64,000 bases of DNA from the NCBI GenBank assembly GCA_017983695.1, contig JAGOAX010000003.1, positions 248,001 to 312,000 of the forward strand, written 5' to 3'. Below are positions 17,878 to 26,056 of the stretch, piece after piece. The notes below the pieces were generated by a model, which saw only the letters and a list, made by a program, of their open reading frames with translations, ran no database searches and was not told the DNA's origin. A program made the translations under genes and the position numbers. The DNA is from Ferruginibacter sp. GTDB lineage: Bacteria; Bacteroidota; Bacteroidia; Chitinophagales; Chitinophagaceae. The stretch's first letter is position 1, and the number at the start of each line of letters is the position of its first letter.

Positions 17878-18159
17878 ATGGCAGAAATTTCTTTACAGGA
17901 TGCGATACAGCAGTTTTTGCAAAAAAGCCGTTTAAAAAGCGGCATACAGGCACTGCGTATTGAAGACATTTGGGAAAATGTGATGGGTAAAACAATTGCT
18001 AAGTACACTGATAAGATTCAGATCATCAACCACACTTTATATATTACTTCCACAGTGGCACCACTTAAAAACGAACTGCTCTATCAAAAAGAAAAAATTA
18101 TTGAAAGGGTTAACGAAGCACTGGGTGAAAAATTGGTGAAAGATGTTGTGATAAAATAG
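17878..18159 (+). CDS. DUF721 protein (DciA-like)
   Basis: A 93-residue DUF721 protein (QDAIQQFLQKSRLKSGIQAL, then IEDIWENVMGKTIAKYT and LYITSTVAPLKNELLYQKEK). DciA proteins load the replicative helicase DnaB in bacteria lacking DnaC. Bacteroidota DUF721 proteins are short and correspond to the KH-like core. The position directly after recF supports a replication or repair role. The sequence TAACTTTA just before the start is close to the -7 consensus and may give it its own promoter. Confidence 0.88.
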   Translation: MAEISLQDAIQQFLQKSRLKSGIQALRIEDIWENVMGKTIAKYTDKIQIINHTLYITSTVAPLKNELLYQKEKIIERVNEALGEKLVKDVVIK

Positions 18160-18168
18160 GAATTAGGG

Positions 18169-18215
18169 ATTAGGAATTTGTAATAGGGATTAAGCTTTAA
18201 AACCAAATTCCTAAT
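18169..18215. terminator. Inverted repeat between convergent genes
   Basis: Perfect 12-bp arms ATTAGGAATTTG and CAAATTCCTAAT with a 23-nt loop lie between the DciA-like and TraB/GumN genes. The sequence is built from the GGGATTAGGAATT-type repeats common in Bacteroidota spacers. It may serve as a bidirectional terminator, although no clear T run follows. Confidence 0.45.
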
Positions 18216-18221
18216 TACGAA

Positions 18222-19112
18222 TTACTTATTTTCAATCGGCCTCAAAGTATACCCTTCTTTTCGTAATAATTCAATCAGCCCCTTCTCTCCCACTAAATGC
18301 CCTGCACCAACAGCTACAAAAACACTTTCTTTTTTCATAATGGTGTTTAACTGTACCACCCAGTTTATATTACGCTTATCTAATAAAATATCCTGGTTAT
18401 CCTCCATGCCAAATTCGCTTTTGGTAAACAGGTTTTGCATTGCGGCTAATTGCTGTGTTTTATAAATTTTAACCATGGTATCAAAATACTTTTTGTAGGC
18501 ATCAAGGCTGTCAATGGTTTTTAATAATTCCTTAGCCTGCTGTGTGTACGGTATGCTATAGAATACTGCAGCCTGGAAAGCCATTGTTTCCAATCCCTTT
18601 ATTTCTTTTTTATTGGCTTTGGCCAGTTTCATTATTTCTTCTTCCACGCCACTCATGGTAGTACACTTCAGCATTTTTGGGTAAAGCATCGCCATTAAAA
18701 AAAATGGTTTCATACTTTTAAATAAACCAATTGGCGTGTGCAGCGAATCATTAAAAAAGGTTTCTATTTTTTTGTACTCCGCTTCGGTAAAAAGTGTTTT
18801 TAATGTGGTATCACCTTTCATATTCATCAACATTAACCCGCCAAACATAGTGGCCGGATCATCCATATCAAGTTCCATATAAATTTCCTTAGCCGATTTA
18901 ACAGCAGTTTTAAACTGTTCGCCAAACGGGATATCATCTTTACAGATCAAATGAAATGTACCAAACAAATAACTTGGTGCAACCAGTTTATTACCACTTA
19001 CTTCCCAAAGCAGGGTATTGTTATCTGCATTTGTTTTTAAATGAATTGCTCCCGGCTGCGCTTTACAGGAACCGAATAACAAAACCACTGCAAGTATCCT
19101 GATTACCTTCAT
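18222..19112 (-). CDS. TraB/GumN-family lipoprotein
   Basis: A 296-residue lipoprotein. The start at 19112 gives MKVIRILAVVLLFGSC with lipobox Cys at 16; an upstream in-frame ATG would displace the signal peptide. Family motifs are LLWEVSGNKLVAPSYLFGTF near the N terminus, EIYMELDMDD, KGLETMAFQ and the C-terminal FVAVGAGHLVGEKGLIELL, which carry the conserved GTFH-type and GxxH residues of the TraB/PrgY/GumN fold. Some members are metalloproteases or pheromone-control proteins; the substrate here is unknown. It is divergent from the DUF3857 pair. Confidence 0.88.
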   Translation of the reverse strand: MKVIRILAVVLLFGSCKAQPGAIHLKTNADNNTLLWEVSGNKLVAPSYLFGTFHLICKDDIPFGEQFKTAVKSAKEIYMELDMDDPATMFGGLMLMNMKGDTTLKTLFTEAEYKKIETFFNDSLHTPIGLFKSMKPFFLMAMLYPKMLKCTTMSGVEEEIMKLAKANKKEIKGLETMAFQAAVFYSIPYTQQAKELLKTIDSLDAYKKYFDTMVKIYKTQQLAAMQNLFTKSEFGMEDNQDILLDKRNINWVVQLNTIMKKESVFVAVGAGHLVGEKGLIELLRKEGYTLRPIENK

Positions 19113-19196
19113 TATACCAAAATTTTCATAAAAATACAATTAAGATGCTATTAGGGTGGTATAAAACATAATTAGATTACCTTAGTTAAGTAAATT

Positions 19197-21179
19197 ATGA
19201 AACTGACCGTCTTATTTTTCAGCCTGCTGTTTTCCAGTTTAGCTGTTGTTGCACAAAAAGAAATTCCATCATTTGGCCAGATTGATAAAGCCGACCTGCT
19301 GATGAAGGATTGCGCTTTTGATAAAGGTGCAGTTGCAGTAAAACTTATTGATTGGGGCAATACTTATTACGACAGGGGTACAACCGAAACTTCTCCCTTT
19401 AAAACAATTTTTGAAAGACGCATCCGCATTAAAATTCTAAAAGAAAACGGATTAGCTGAGGCTGATATAAGTATACCGTATTACGCTTTTAATAGCGATG
19501 AAAAAATAACCAGGCTTAGTGCCTGTACTTTTAATATTGATGATGCTGGAAATATCAAAATGACCCCGGTAAAAAAAGAAGCTATCTACTCCAAAAAAAT
19601 TGATAAATATTATTCTGCAAAGATCATTGCTTTTCCCGAAGTTAAAGTTGGCAGTGTGATTGAATACAGGTTTACCATGGAAAGGGAAACTATGGGGCAG
19701 TTGAAAGACTGGTTCTTCCAGGAAAGGATACCGGTACGTTACAGCGAATATGATTTAAAGATTCCACAGATATTCCGCTTTTCTGTGCAGCCATCGGTAA
19801 TAGACAGCATGGAGTGTAAACAATCAGTATCGTACGAAAGATTAAGTGCTGGCAACAGGTTAATTGATACCCGTGTTTTAAAAAGCACTTATATCATGCG
19901 TAATCTTGCCGGCATAAAAGACGAACCTTATATGGGATCGGCAAAGGATTATATGCAGCGCCTGGAATTTCAATTGTCGCAAGTTGATTATGGGAATAAT
20001 AATATAGTTGACCTTAGTGCAAACTGGAGCGATGTAATTACCGATTTGATGAAGAATGATAATTTTGGTATGCAACTTGAAAAAACTGTTACTGACGCAA
20101 CCGAACTTATTACAACTGCCAATTTAATTACTGGTGCAGAAAATACAATGCTTTTTATTTTTAATGCCGTTCGCAAAACTGTTAACTGGAATGAGCAGGA
20201 AGCCATTTTTATTGATAACAATATTAACCAGACATGGCAAAAAAAAACCGGTAACAGTGCGTCGCTTAATCTTTTATTAATAAAGCTGCTTACCGATGCC
20301 GGGCTGAAAGCATTGCCTGTATTGTTCAGTACCAGGGATAATGGTTTAGTGAATTCGCACTACCCTTTTTTAAACCAGTTTAATACTGTAATGACGTTTG
20401 TTGTTATTGCCGACAAATCTTTCGTGCTGGATGCCACCGATAAAATTTCTAACTATAAACTTATTCCTGAGAAAGTGGTAAACTCACCGGGGTTTATTAT
20501 TGAAGGAGAATCGGGCAGATGGCGCAATTTTATTGCAGGCGATTATAAATATAAAATGACAGTAGCTGTACGTGGAGAAATTGACAGCACAGGTACAATG
20601 AAAGGCAATGGCCTGGTAAGCTGCAGTGGTTATGCCCGTAACGAACGCTGCGAAAGCTGGTTAAAAAGTAAAGAAAAATTTAAGGAAGATTATTTTACCA
20701 ACCTGCATCCGTTTCTTAAAATTGAAAATATTATGGTAAATAATATTGAACCGGATTCGCTGCCGCTGGAACAAAAAGTGCAATTCAGTACAGTGCTTAA
20801 CGGTTCCGGCGATTACCGTTATTTTACAATTAATCTTTTTTCTGGTTTTGATAAAAACCCTTTTACAGCAGATGAACGTATTGCTGATGTTGACTTTGGG
20901 TTTATGCAGGAGTATACTTTATTTGGCAATTACACAATACCGCAGGATTATGTATTTGACGAATTGCCCGAAAATCTATCGATAATAATGCCCGATACCA
21001 GTATTATCTTTACCCGGTCGTTGCTGGCTGATGAAAATTTATTGAATGTGAAGATATCAGTTGAATTTAAGCGAACTTATTATGCAGCAACTGATTATCC
21101 CTTTTTTGCAGCATTTTATAAAAAATTATTTGCCTCACTAAACGAACCAGTTGTTATTAAAAAGAAAATTACCCCATGA
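19197..21179 (+). CDS. DUF3857 protein with degenerate transglutaminase domain
   Basis: A 660-residue exported protein with signal peptide (to about 19, VVAQ), an N-terminal DUF3857 beta domain (about 45-240) and a transglutaminase-like domain (about 290-420). In that domain the catalytic cysteine is replaced by serine (GNSAS, S354) and the histidine by threonine (FNT, T397), while the aspartate survives (LDAT, D412). The C-terminal third is a further beta domain. It is therefore probably not an active cysteine transglutaminase or protease. Its stop overlaps the start of the next gene by 4 bp (ATGA), so the two proteins are likely made in equal amounts and may act together. Confidence 0.85.
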   Translation: MKLTVLFFSLLFSSLAVVAQKEIPSFGQIDKADLLMKDCAFDKGAVAVKLIDWGNTYYDRGTTETSPFKTIFERRIRIKILKENGLAEADISIPYYAFNSDEKITRLSACTFNIDDAGNIKMTPVKKEAIYSKKIDKYYSAKIIAFPEVKVGSVIEYRFTMERETMGQLKDWFFQERIPVRYSEYDLKIPQIFRFSVQPSVIDSMECKQSVSYERLSAGNRLIDTRVLKSTYIMRNLAGIKDEPYMGSAKDYMQRLEFQLSQVDYGNNNIVDLSANWSDVITDLMKNDNFGMQLEKTVTDATELITTANLITGAENTMLFIFNAVRKTVNWNEQEAIFIDNNINQTWQKKTGNSASLNLLLIKLLTDAGLKALPVLFSTRDNGLVNSHYPFLNQFNTVMTFVVIADKSFVLDATDKISNYKLIPEKVVNSPGFIIEGESGRWRNFIAGDYKYKMTVAVRGEIDSTGTMKGNGLVSCSGYARNERCESWLKSKEKFKEDYFTNLHPFLKIENIMVNNIEPDSLPLEQKVQFSTVLNGSGDYRYFTINLFSGFDKNPFTADERIADVDFGFMQEYTLFGNYTIPQDYVFDELPENLSIIMPDTSIIFTRSLLADENLLNVKISVEFKRTYYAATDYPFFAAFYKKLFASLNEPVVIKKKITP

Positions 21180-23074
21180 TAAGATTTTGTACAGCCTTTG
21201 TTGTTTTTGTTGTTGCCGCACATTTTGCGATAGCACAAAAAAGCAATTATGATTTTGTACTTATACCCGAAGCAATGAAAAAAAACGCCTATTCTGTAAA
21301 ACGGGAAGAACGGATTGAATTTGAAGTAAGGTCGACTGAAAAAGCCTATTACAAAGTGCACAAAGTAGTAACCATATTAAACGAATCCGGTAAAGATGAA
21401 CTTTTCTTTTACGAATTTTCCGACAAATTTCATTCTATAGAAGCGTTTGGCATACAGATTTTTGATGCAGATGGTAAGTTGCAACGCAAATATTCAGGAT
21501 CTGATCTTACCAAACAGGCATCTGGTGAAGGTTTGGTTCCTGATGGTAAAGTGTATTATATCAATACACCGGTTCAAGGTTACCCGGTAACCATACAAAT
21601 TGATTATGAACTTAAATATAATGGTACCATTGACTATCCCGATTTTGAAGTACAGTTGCCTGAGCAATCGGTTGAACATGCAGAATTCATCGTCAGGATA
21701 CCTCCGGAACTGGATCTGAGGTATAAGGCGAAAAATACGTCAATTATGCCAGCTGTATCTACTGATGATAAATTTAAAGTATACCGTTGGTCGGCAGATA
21801 ATTTACCTGCGTTGGGGTATGAAGAAGGTAGTGTAAGCCGTGAAAGCAGGTATCCGAAAATTTTAATTTCTCCCAATAAATTTGAATTAGACGGTTACGC
21901 AGGAGACATGAGCAGTTGGCAGAATTTTGGAAAGTGGTATGGTATGCTTGCAAAAGATGCCGGCATACTGCCAGACGATAAGAAAATATTTTTAAATGAC
22001 ATGGTGAAAGGCATTACTGATAACCGGGAAAAAATAAAGGTAATTTATACTTACCTGCAAAATAATTTCCGGTATGTAAGCATTCAATTGGGAATTGGTG
22101 GCTTTAAACCATTTAATGCCGACTTTGTTGACAAAAAAAAATATGGTGATTGCAAGGCATTAAGTAATTATATGCAGGCCTGCTTAAGTGCAGTTGGATT
22201 AAAAAGTTACCAGGCACTCATCAATGCCTCTTACAACAAAGCACCTGTTGATCCTGATTTTCCACAGAATAATTTTAATCATGTAATTGTTTGTGTGCCC
22301 GGAGAAAAAGATTCGGTTTGGCTGGAATGTACCAGCACAACAAACGATTTTGCCGTATTGGGCAATTTTACTGAAAATAGAAACGCCCTGTTGATTACAG
22401 AAGATGGAGGCAAGTTGGTACCAACACCCAGAAGTAAAGCTTCGGAAAATAAGTTTGCGGCCACATCTGTTATTAATTTAAAAGACGATGGCTCAGGTAC
22501 TGTATCAGTAAAACTGGCTACTACCGGCGAGTATAAGCAGGATATTTTATACAATATTTTTGATCAGAAAAAAGACGACCAAAAAAAATACCTGGTGGAT
22601 GATTTTGGATTTTTACAACCCGACGATTTTGAAGTAGATTATAACAAAGCTGATAAAACGGTACCGGTAAAAATTGAAATGCAGATTGAGAAAATACCGG
22701 AATTTTCTGCAGGCAATAAAAAATTCCTTAATCCACGTGTTTACAAAATATGGCATTATGCGTTGCCTAAAGCTGAAAACCGTACGCAGGATTTTTATTT
22801 TCAACATCCATTTATAAAAACAGATACTACCATTTATAATCTGCCCGAGGGCTATGTGATAGAAACTTTGCCTAAAACAAAACAAGTGAGTTTTGATTAC
22901 GGCAGTTTTATCAGCACTTATCAATACGACGAAAACAAAAAACAAATTATCACCACAGTAAAACTGCAACTCGATGAATACAAAATACCTGCAGCAAAAT
23001 TTATTGCTGCAAAAAAATTCTTTAATGATGTGCTGGTGGAATACGCAGAAAAAATTGTGATAAAGAAATTATAA
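21176..23074 (+). CDS. DUF3857 protein with intact transglutaminase domain
   Basis: A 632-residue exported paralogue of the gene upstream: signal peptide to about 21 (AIAQ), DUF3857 domain (about 45-230), transglutaminase-like domain (about 270-390) with C326 in KKYGDCKALSNY, H369 in NNFNHVIV and E384 in VWLECTST as the likely catalytic set, then a C-terminal beta domain. Bacterial transglutaminase-fold proteins of this kind are cysteine peptidases or amidases, often acting on envelope substrates; the target here is unknown. It is translationally coupled to the degenerate copy, which suggests an enzyme/pseudoenzyme pair. Its 3' end overlaps the convergent ubiD-family gene by 6 bp. Confidence 0.88.
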   Translation: MIRFCTAFVVFVVAAHFAIAQKSNYDFVLIPEAMKKNAYSVKREERIEFEVRSTEKAYYKVHKVVTILNESGKDELFFYEFSDKFHSIEAFGIQIFDADGKLQRKYSGSDLTKQASGEGLVPDGKVYYINTPVQGYPVTIQIDYELKYNGTIDYPDFEVQLPEQSVEHAEFIVRIPPELDLRYKAKNTSIMPAVSTDDKFKVYRWSADNLPALGYEEGSVSRESRYPKILISPNKFELDGYAGDMSSWQNFGKWYGMLAKDAGILPDDKKIFLNDMVKGITDNREKIKVIYTYLQNNFRYVSIQLGIGGFKPFNADFVDKKKYGDCKALSNYMQACLSAVGLKSYQALINASYNKAPVDPDFPQNNFNHVIVCVPGEKDSVWLECTSTTNDFAVLGNFTENRNALLITEDGGKLVPTPRSKASENKFAATSVINLKDDGSGTVSVKLATTGEYKQDILYNIFDQKKDDQKKYLVDDFGFLQPDDFEVDYNKADKTVPVKIEMQIEKIPEFSAGNKKFLNPRVYKIWHYALPKAENRTQDFYFQHPFIKTDTTIYNLPEGYVIETLPKTKQVSFDYGSFISTYQYDENKKQIITTVKLQLDEYKIPAAKFIAAKKFFNDVLVEYAEKIVIKKL

Positions 23075-24907
23075 CACACCGTACAAGCTGCCCCCTTTTT
23101 CAAACAGGCGGTCAATTTTATTTTCTATGGCAGTGTCTTTTTCTACAGGTGGTGCATGATGTGGTTTTATTCTTGCATCAAATACCAATGGACCGTTGCA
23201 GCCCCAGTGTTTGTTTAAAATAAAACTATCAACACCATAAATGTCATGACTGGGATTACAACGGGTGAATGTGCCCCATAAAAAATTGTTGAGTTGCTCC
23301 GATAGAAAATTACTGTCATCGCAAACAATAATAAAAGGCAGGTTGGTGAGTTGAGAGTTGTGAGCTGTAAGCTGGGAGCTTAATATTTGCAGCTCATTAT
23401 TTGCTGTGGCATAATCCACAAACTTATTTGTTTGCAAGGCAACTACTCCAGGCATTACCAATTTAGCATTCTCAAAAATCTGTATATTTTTCAAAACATC
23501 AGGCACTTCAATTGCCAATTCCCTTTGCTTTTGCCCGTAAACTGCCAAAACTACTTTACTGCCACTGTTTAATCCGGTACCGCTATAATCCAATGTATCA
23601 ATGGTGGTGTTGGTATAAAAGTGAATGTCTCTTTTTAAATTGATCCGCTCTAAAACAAAGCGTAAATAGTTTTCAATATCATGTGTGGTAATTTTATTAT
23701 CATCATCTGCAGTAATAAATAAAAATTTTGCCAGGCTTAATTGACCGGTGCCTAAAATATGATTGGCAATAGTTAAAATTTCCGCAGGTTGTTTTGTTGG
23801 TGAGTATGGTGTGTATCGTTCGCTACCCACAGCCAATAATAACGGATGCACACCTGCGGCATCAACAGCATGCACTTCTTTAAGTCCGGGAATTTCCTGT
23901 TGCAAAGCTGTACCGGTTATTTCATGTATCAGCTGGCCAAAGCTGGTATCTTCCTGCGGCGGCCGGCCAACAACAGTAAAAGGCCATATTGCATTTTTAC
24001 GGGCATAAACCTTATGCACTTTCATTAAAGGAAAATCGTGCTGTAAACTGTAATAACCTAAGTGATCGCCAAAAGGTCCTTCCGGTTTATTTTGCCCGGG
24101 ATATACTTCTCCCGTAATTACAAAATCAGCATCGGTACTTAAACAAAAACCATCTTTATAAATATAACGGAATCTTCTGTTGCCTAATACACCGGCAAAA
24201 GTCATTTCACTTATTCCTTCGGGCAAAGGCATTACCGCAGCCACGCTGTGCGATGGCGGCCCGCCAACAAATACACTTACTTTTAATGGTAATCCTTTTT
24301 TATTGGCCTTGGTTTGATGCACACCAATGCCTCTGTGTAACTGGTAATGCAAGCCAATTTCTTCATTCGTTATGTATTCATTGCCCGAAAGCTGGATACG
24401 GTACATCCCTAAGTTCGCATTCATAATGCCGGGCTTATCAATATCTTCAGTATACACCTGGGGTAAGGTTACAAATGCCCCGCCATCCATTGGCCAGTGC
24501 TGTATTTGCGGAATGTCGGTAATTTTTATCTCTTCAAATAAAACCGGTTTACTTAAGGGATTTTTTAACGGCAAAGCTTTTAATGCCGCCAGCCCTGTAC
24601 TAAAATTTGTTATGGGATGTTTGATGGCTTTTACCGGATCATTCTTCAGGTCGATTAATTGCTGTACGGTTTTTAAAGTATTCCTGAAAATGAATTTACT
24701 TCTTTGCAGTGTGCCGAAGATATTTGATGCAGCCCTGAACTTACTGCCTTTTACATTTTCAAATAATAATGCCGGCCCTCCTGCTTCATGCACTCGTAAA
24801 TGAATGGCCGCCATTTCTAAAAAGGGATCCACCTGTTCTTTTATACGTACAAGCTGACCGTTTTTTTCCAGGTCCAGTAAACATGCTTCCAGCGATTGGT
24901 AGGCCAT
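23069..24907 (-). CDS. UbiD-family decarboxylase (menaquinone-type)
   Basis: A 612-residue prenyl-FMN-dependent decarboxylase. The family signature GPFGDHLGYYS, with its preceding Glu, is visible, as are GGPPSHSVAAVMPLPEG and VVGRPPQEDTSFG. Bacteroidota members of this length are usually annotated as menaquinone biosynthesis decarboxylase, acting on a prenylated naphthoate. Near the C terminus, residues 509-521 (LSSQLTAHNSQLT) match the translation of a common intergenic repeat and look like an in-frame insertion. A TACATTTG promoter lies 15 nt upstream of the ATG. No ubiX-type flavin prenyltransferase is in this window. Confidence 0.9.
   Translation of the reverse strand: MAYQSLEACLLDLEKNGQLVRIKEQVDPFLEMAAIHLRVHEAGGPALLFENVKGSKFRAASNIFGTLQRSKFIFRNTLKTVQQLIDLKNDPVKAIKHPITNFSTGLAALKALPLKNPLSKPVLFEEIKITDIPQIQHWPMDGGAFVTLPQVYTEDIDKPGIMNANLGMYRIQLSGNEYITNEEIGLHYQLHRGIGVHQTKANKKGLPLKVSVFVGGPPSHSVAAVMPLPEGISEMTFAGVLGNRRFRYIYKDGFCLSTDADFVITGEVYPGQNKPEGPFGDHLGYYSLQHDFPLMKVHKVYARKNAIWPFTVVGRPPQEDTSFGQLIHEITGTALQQEIPGLKEVHAVDAAGVHPLLLAVGSERYTPYSPTKQPAEILTIANHILGTGQLSLAKFLFITADDDNKITTHDIENYLRFVLERINLKRDIHFYTNTTIDTLDYSGTGLNSGSKVVLAVYGQKQRELAIEVPDVLKNIQIFENAKLVMPGVVALQTNKFVDYATANNELQILSSQLTAHNSQLTNLPFIIVCDDSNFLSEQLNNFLWGTFTRCNPSHDIYGVDSFILNKHWGCNGPLVFDARIKPHHAPPVEKDTAIENKIDRLFEKGGSLYGVL
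23345..23382. repeat. Short intergenic-type repeat inside the UbiD-family gene
   Basis: The words GAGTTGAGAGTTGTGAGCTG and GTAAGCTGGGAGCTTA match the degenerate GTTGTGAGTTGAGAGTT repeats common in Bacteroidota spacers, including the one at 14704-14745 here. They lie in frame and encode residues 509-521 of the decarboxylase, a Ser/Gln/Leu/Thr-rich stretch unlike its surroundings. Confidence 0.6.
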
Positions 24908-24921
24908 TTGTTTTATTTATG

Positions 24922-24929
24922 CAAATGTA
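24922..24929 (-). promoter_or_regulatory. -7 promoter box of the UbiD-family gene
   Basis: On the minus strand this reads TACATTTG, an exact TAnnTTTG match, 14 nt before the ATG. Confidence 0.5.
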
Positions 24930-24959
24930 AAACAGTAACGGCGTAATAATGTTTAATGG

Positions 24960-25868
24960 CTAACTGGAAGTTGTTTCGTTGGCTTTTGGGGTATCTGTTA
25001 CAGGTTGTTGAGGTTGCTGGCTTTCTCTCAGCTCCCGTTCTTTTGCCATTCTTCTGTCAAACTTATGGCGCATACGTGCATTGTACCAACCCATAAAAAG
25101 CGGTATCAGCAATGTGGCAAGCATCCATTGAAAGTTTTTCTCAAAAAAAGTACCTACTTTGCTCATAACACTTTCTGGTTCTGCAAAAATTATAACAGGT
25201 ATGTTACGTACCGGCAGATTAATCTTATCTCCATCTTTTGCTTTAACTGTAATGGTTAGCAAAAGTTTTTGTTCGCCGGGTTTCAGTGGCGTTATTTTCC
25301 ACTGCCACATTAATTTTTTTCTTTTTTCAGTTATTTTCTGTTCTAGAGTTTCCTCATCACCCATATAATCTATATCAAATCCTTTATCATCCCCTTCATT
25401 TAAAGGCCTTAATTTGGCTTTCATAGTGTTGCCAATTTCCAAGGTGGTGTCTTGATGAGTCTTATTATCAGTTGCATTTGAATTATCTAATACCGCGTCT
25501 TTTACCTCTCCTAAAATCTGATCCTTGGCCATAATCAAAGTTACTAGGTAAGACTTCTTAATCGTCATCGTATCATCTGCATGAAATACGAGCAGGTTTT
25601 TATACCTGCGTTTCAGGTTTTCTTCCGGACTTTCTTTAACAGGGTCTTTTGCCGGCTTATCGTCTTGTCCGTTTATTCCGTTAAGTGTGGTAGGATCCTG
25701 TGGTATGTTAGTTACAGCCGTTGCATCATCTACAATAAACCGCCCCCTGGGCAATGCTGTTTCGGTAATGGTGCCATCTGCAGCAACAGTAGTAACGGTC
25801 TTTTCCTTGTTATTGCATGCGGTAATAAAAACGAAAAATGCAAGAGTTAGTAATAAACCGGGTTTCAT
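24960..25868 (-). CDS. Uncharacterised lipoprotein with a C-terminal membrane helix
   Basis: A 302-residue protein with lipobox ITAC (C18), a disordered acidic/Pro linker to about residue 95, a beta-rich central domain and a transmembrane helix (about 252-272, FQWMLATLLIPLFMGWY) followed by a basic, Gln/Pro-rich tail. The central domain contains MWQWKITPLKPGEQKLLL, a W-x-W-x-I-x-P-x4-G pattern I have seen described in beta domains of bacterial conflict-type proteins; here this is only a resemblance. A good TTTG-N19-TAnnTTTG promoter lies just upstream. It is divergent from the transglutaminase-TM-patatin genes and may belong with them. Confidence 0.75.
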   Translation of the reverse strand: MKPGLLLTLAFFVFITACNNKEKTVTTVAADGTITETALPRGRFIVDDATAVTNIPQDPTTLNGINGQDDKPAKDPVKESPEENLKRRYKNLLVFHADDTMTIKKSYLVTLIMAKDQILGEVKDAVLDNSNATDNKTHQDTTLEIGNTMKAKLRPLNEGDDKGFDIDYMGDEETLEQKITEKRKKLMWQWKITPLKPGEQKLLLTITVKAKDGDKINLPVRNIPVIIFAEPESVMSKVGTFFEKNFQWMLATLLIPLFMGWYNARMRHKFDRRMAKERELRESQQPQQPVTDTPKANETTSS

Positions 25869-25888
25869 TGTGCCTGGGTTTTAAGTAA

Positions 25889-25919
25889 CAAATATAATAA
25901 ATAAGCTACTGCCATCAAA
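25889..25919 (-). promoter_or_regulatory. Full Bacteroidota promoter (-33/-7) of the lipoprotein gene
   Basis: On the minus strand TTTG (25919-25916) is followed after 19 nt by TATATTTG (25896-25889). This fits the Bacteroidota TTTG-N19-TAnnTTTG layout, 20 nt before the ATG of the lipoprotein gene. Confidence 0.6.
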
Positions 25920-26056
25920 TGGTTTTACAGGCAGTTTTACATTCTTTTTAACGTAAAAAATATTCACATACACCAAATTGGGTATTTGAGGGTTAACATT
26001 TTTATTTTATATTCACCCTCGAATCTACCTTAATTATACAACCTAAAACTTATGCA

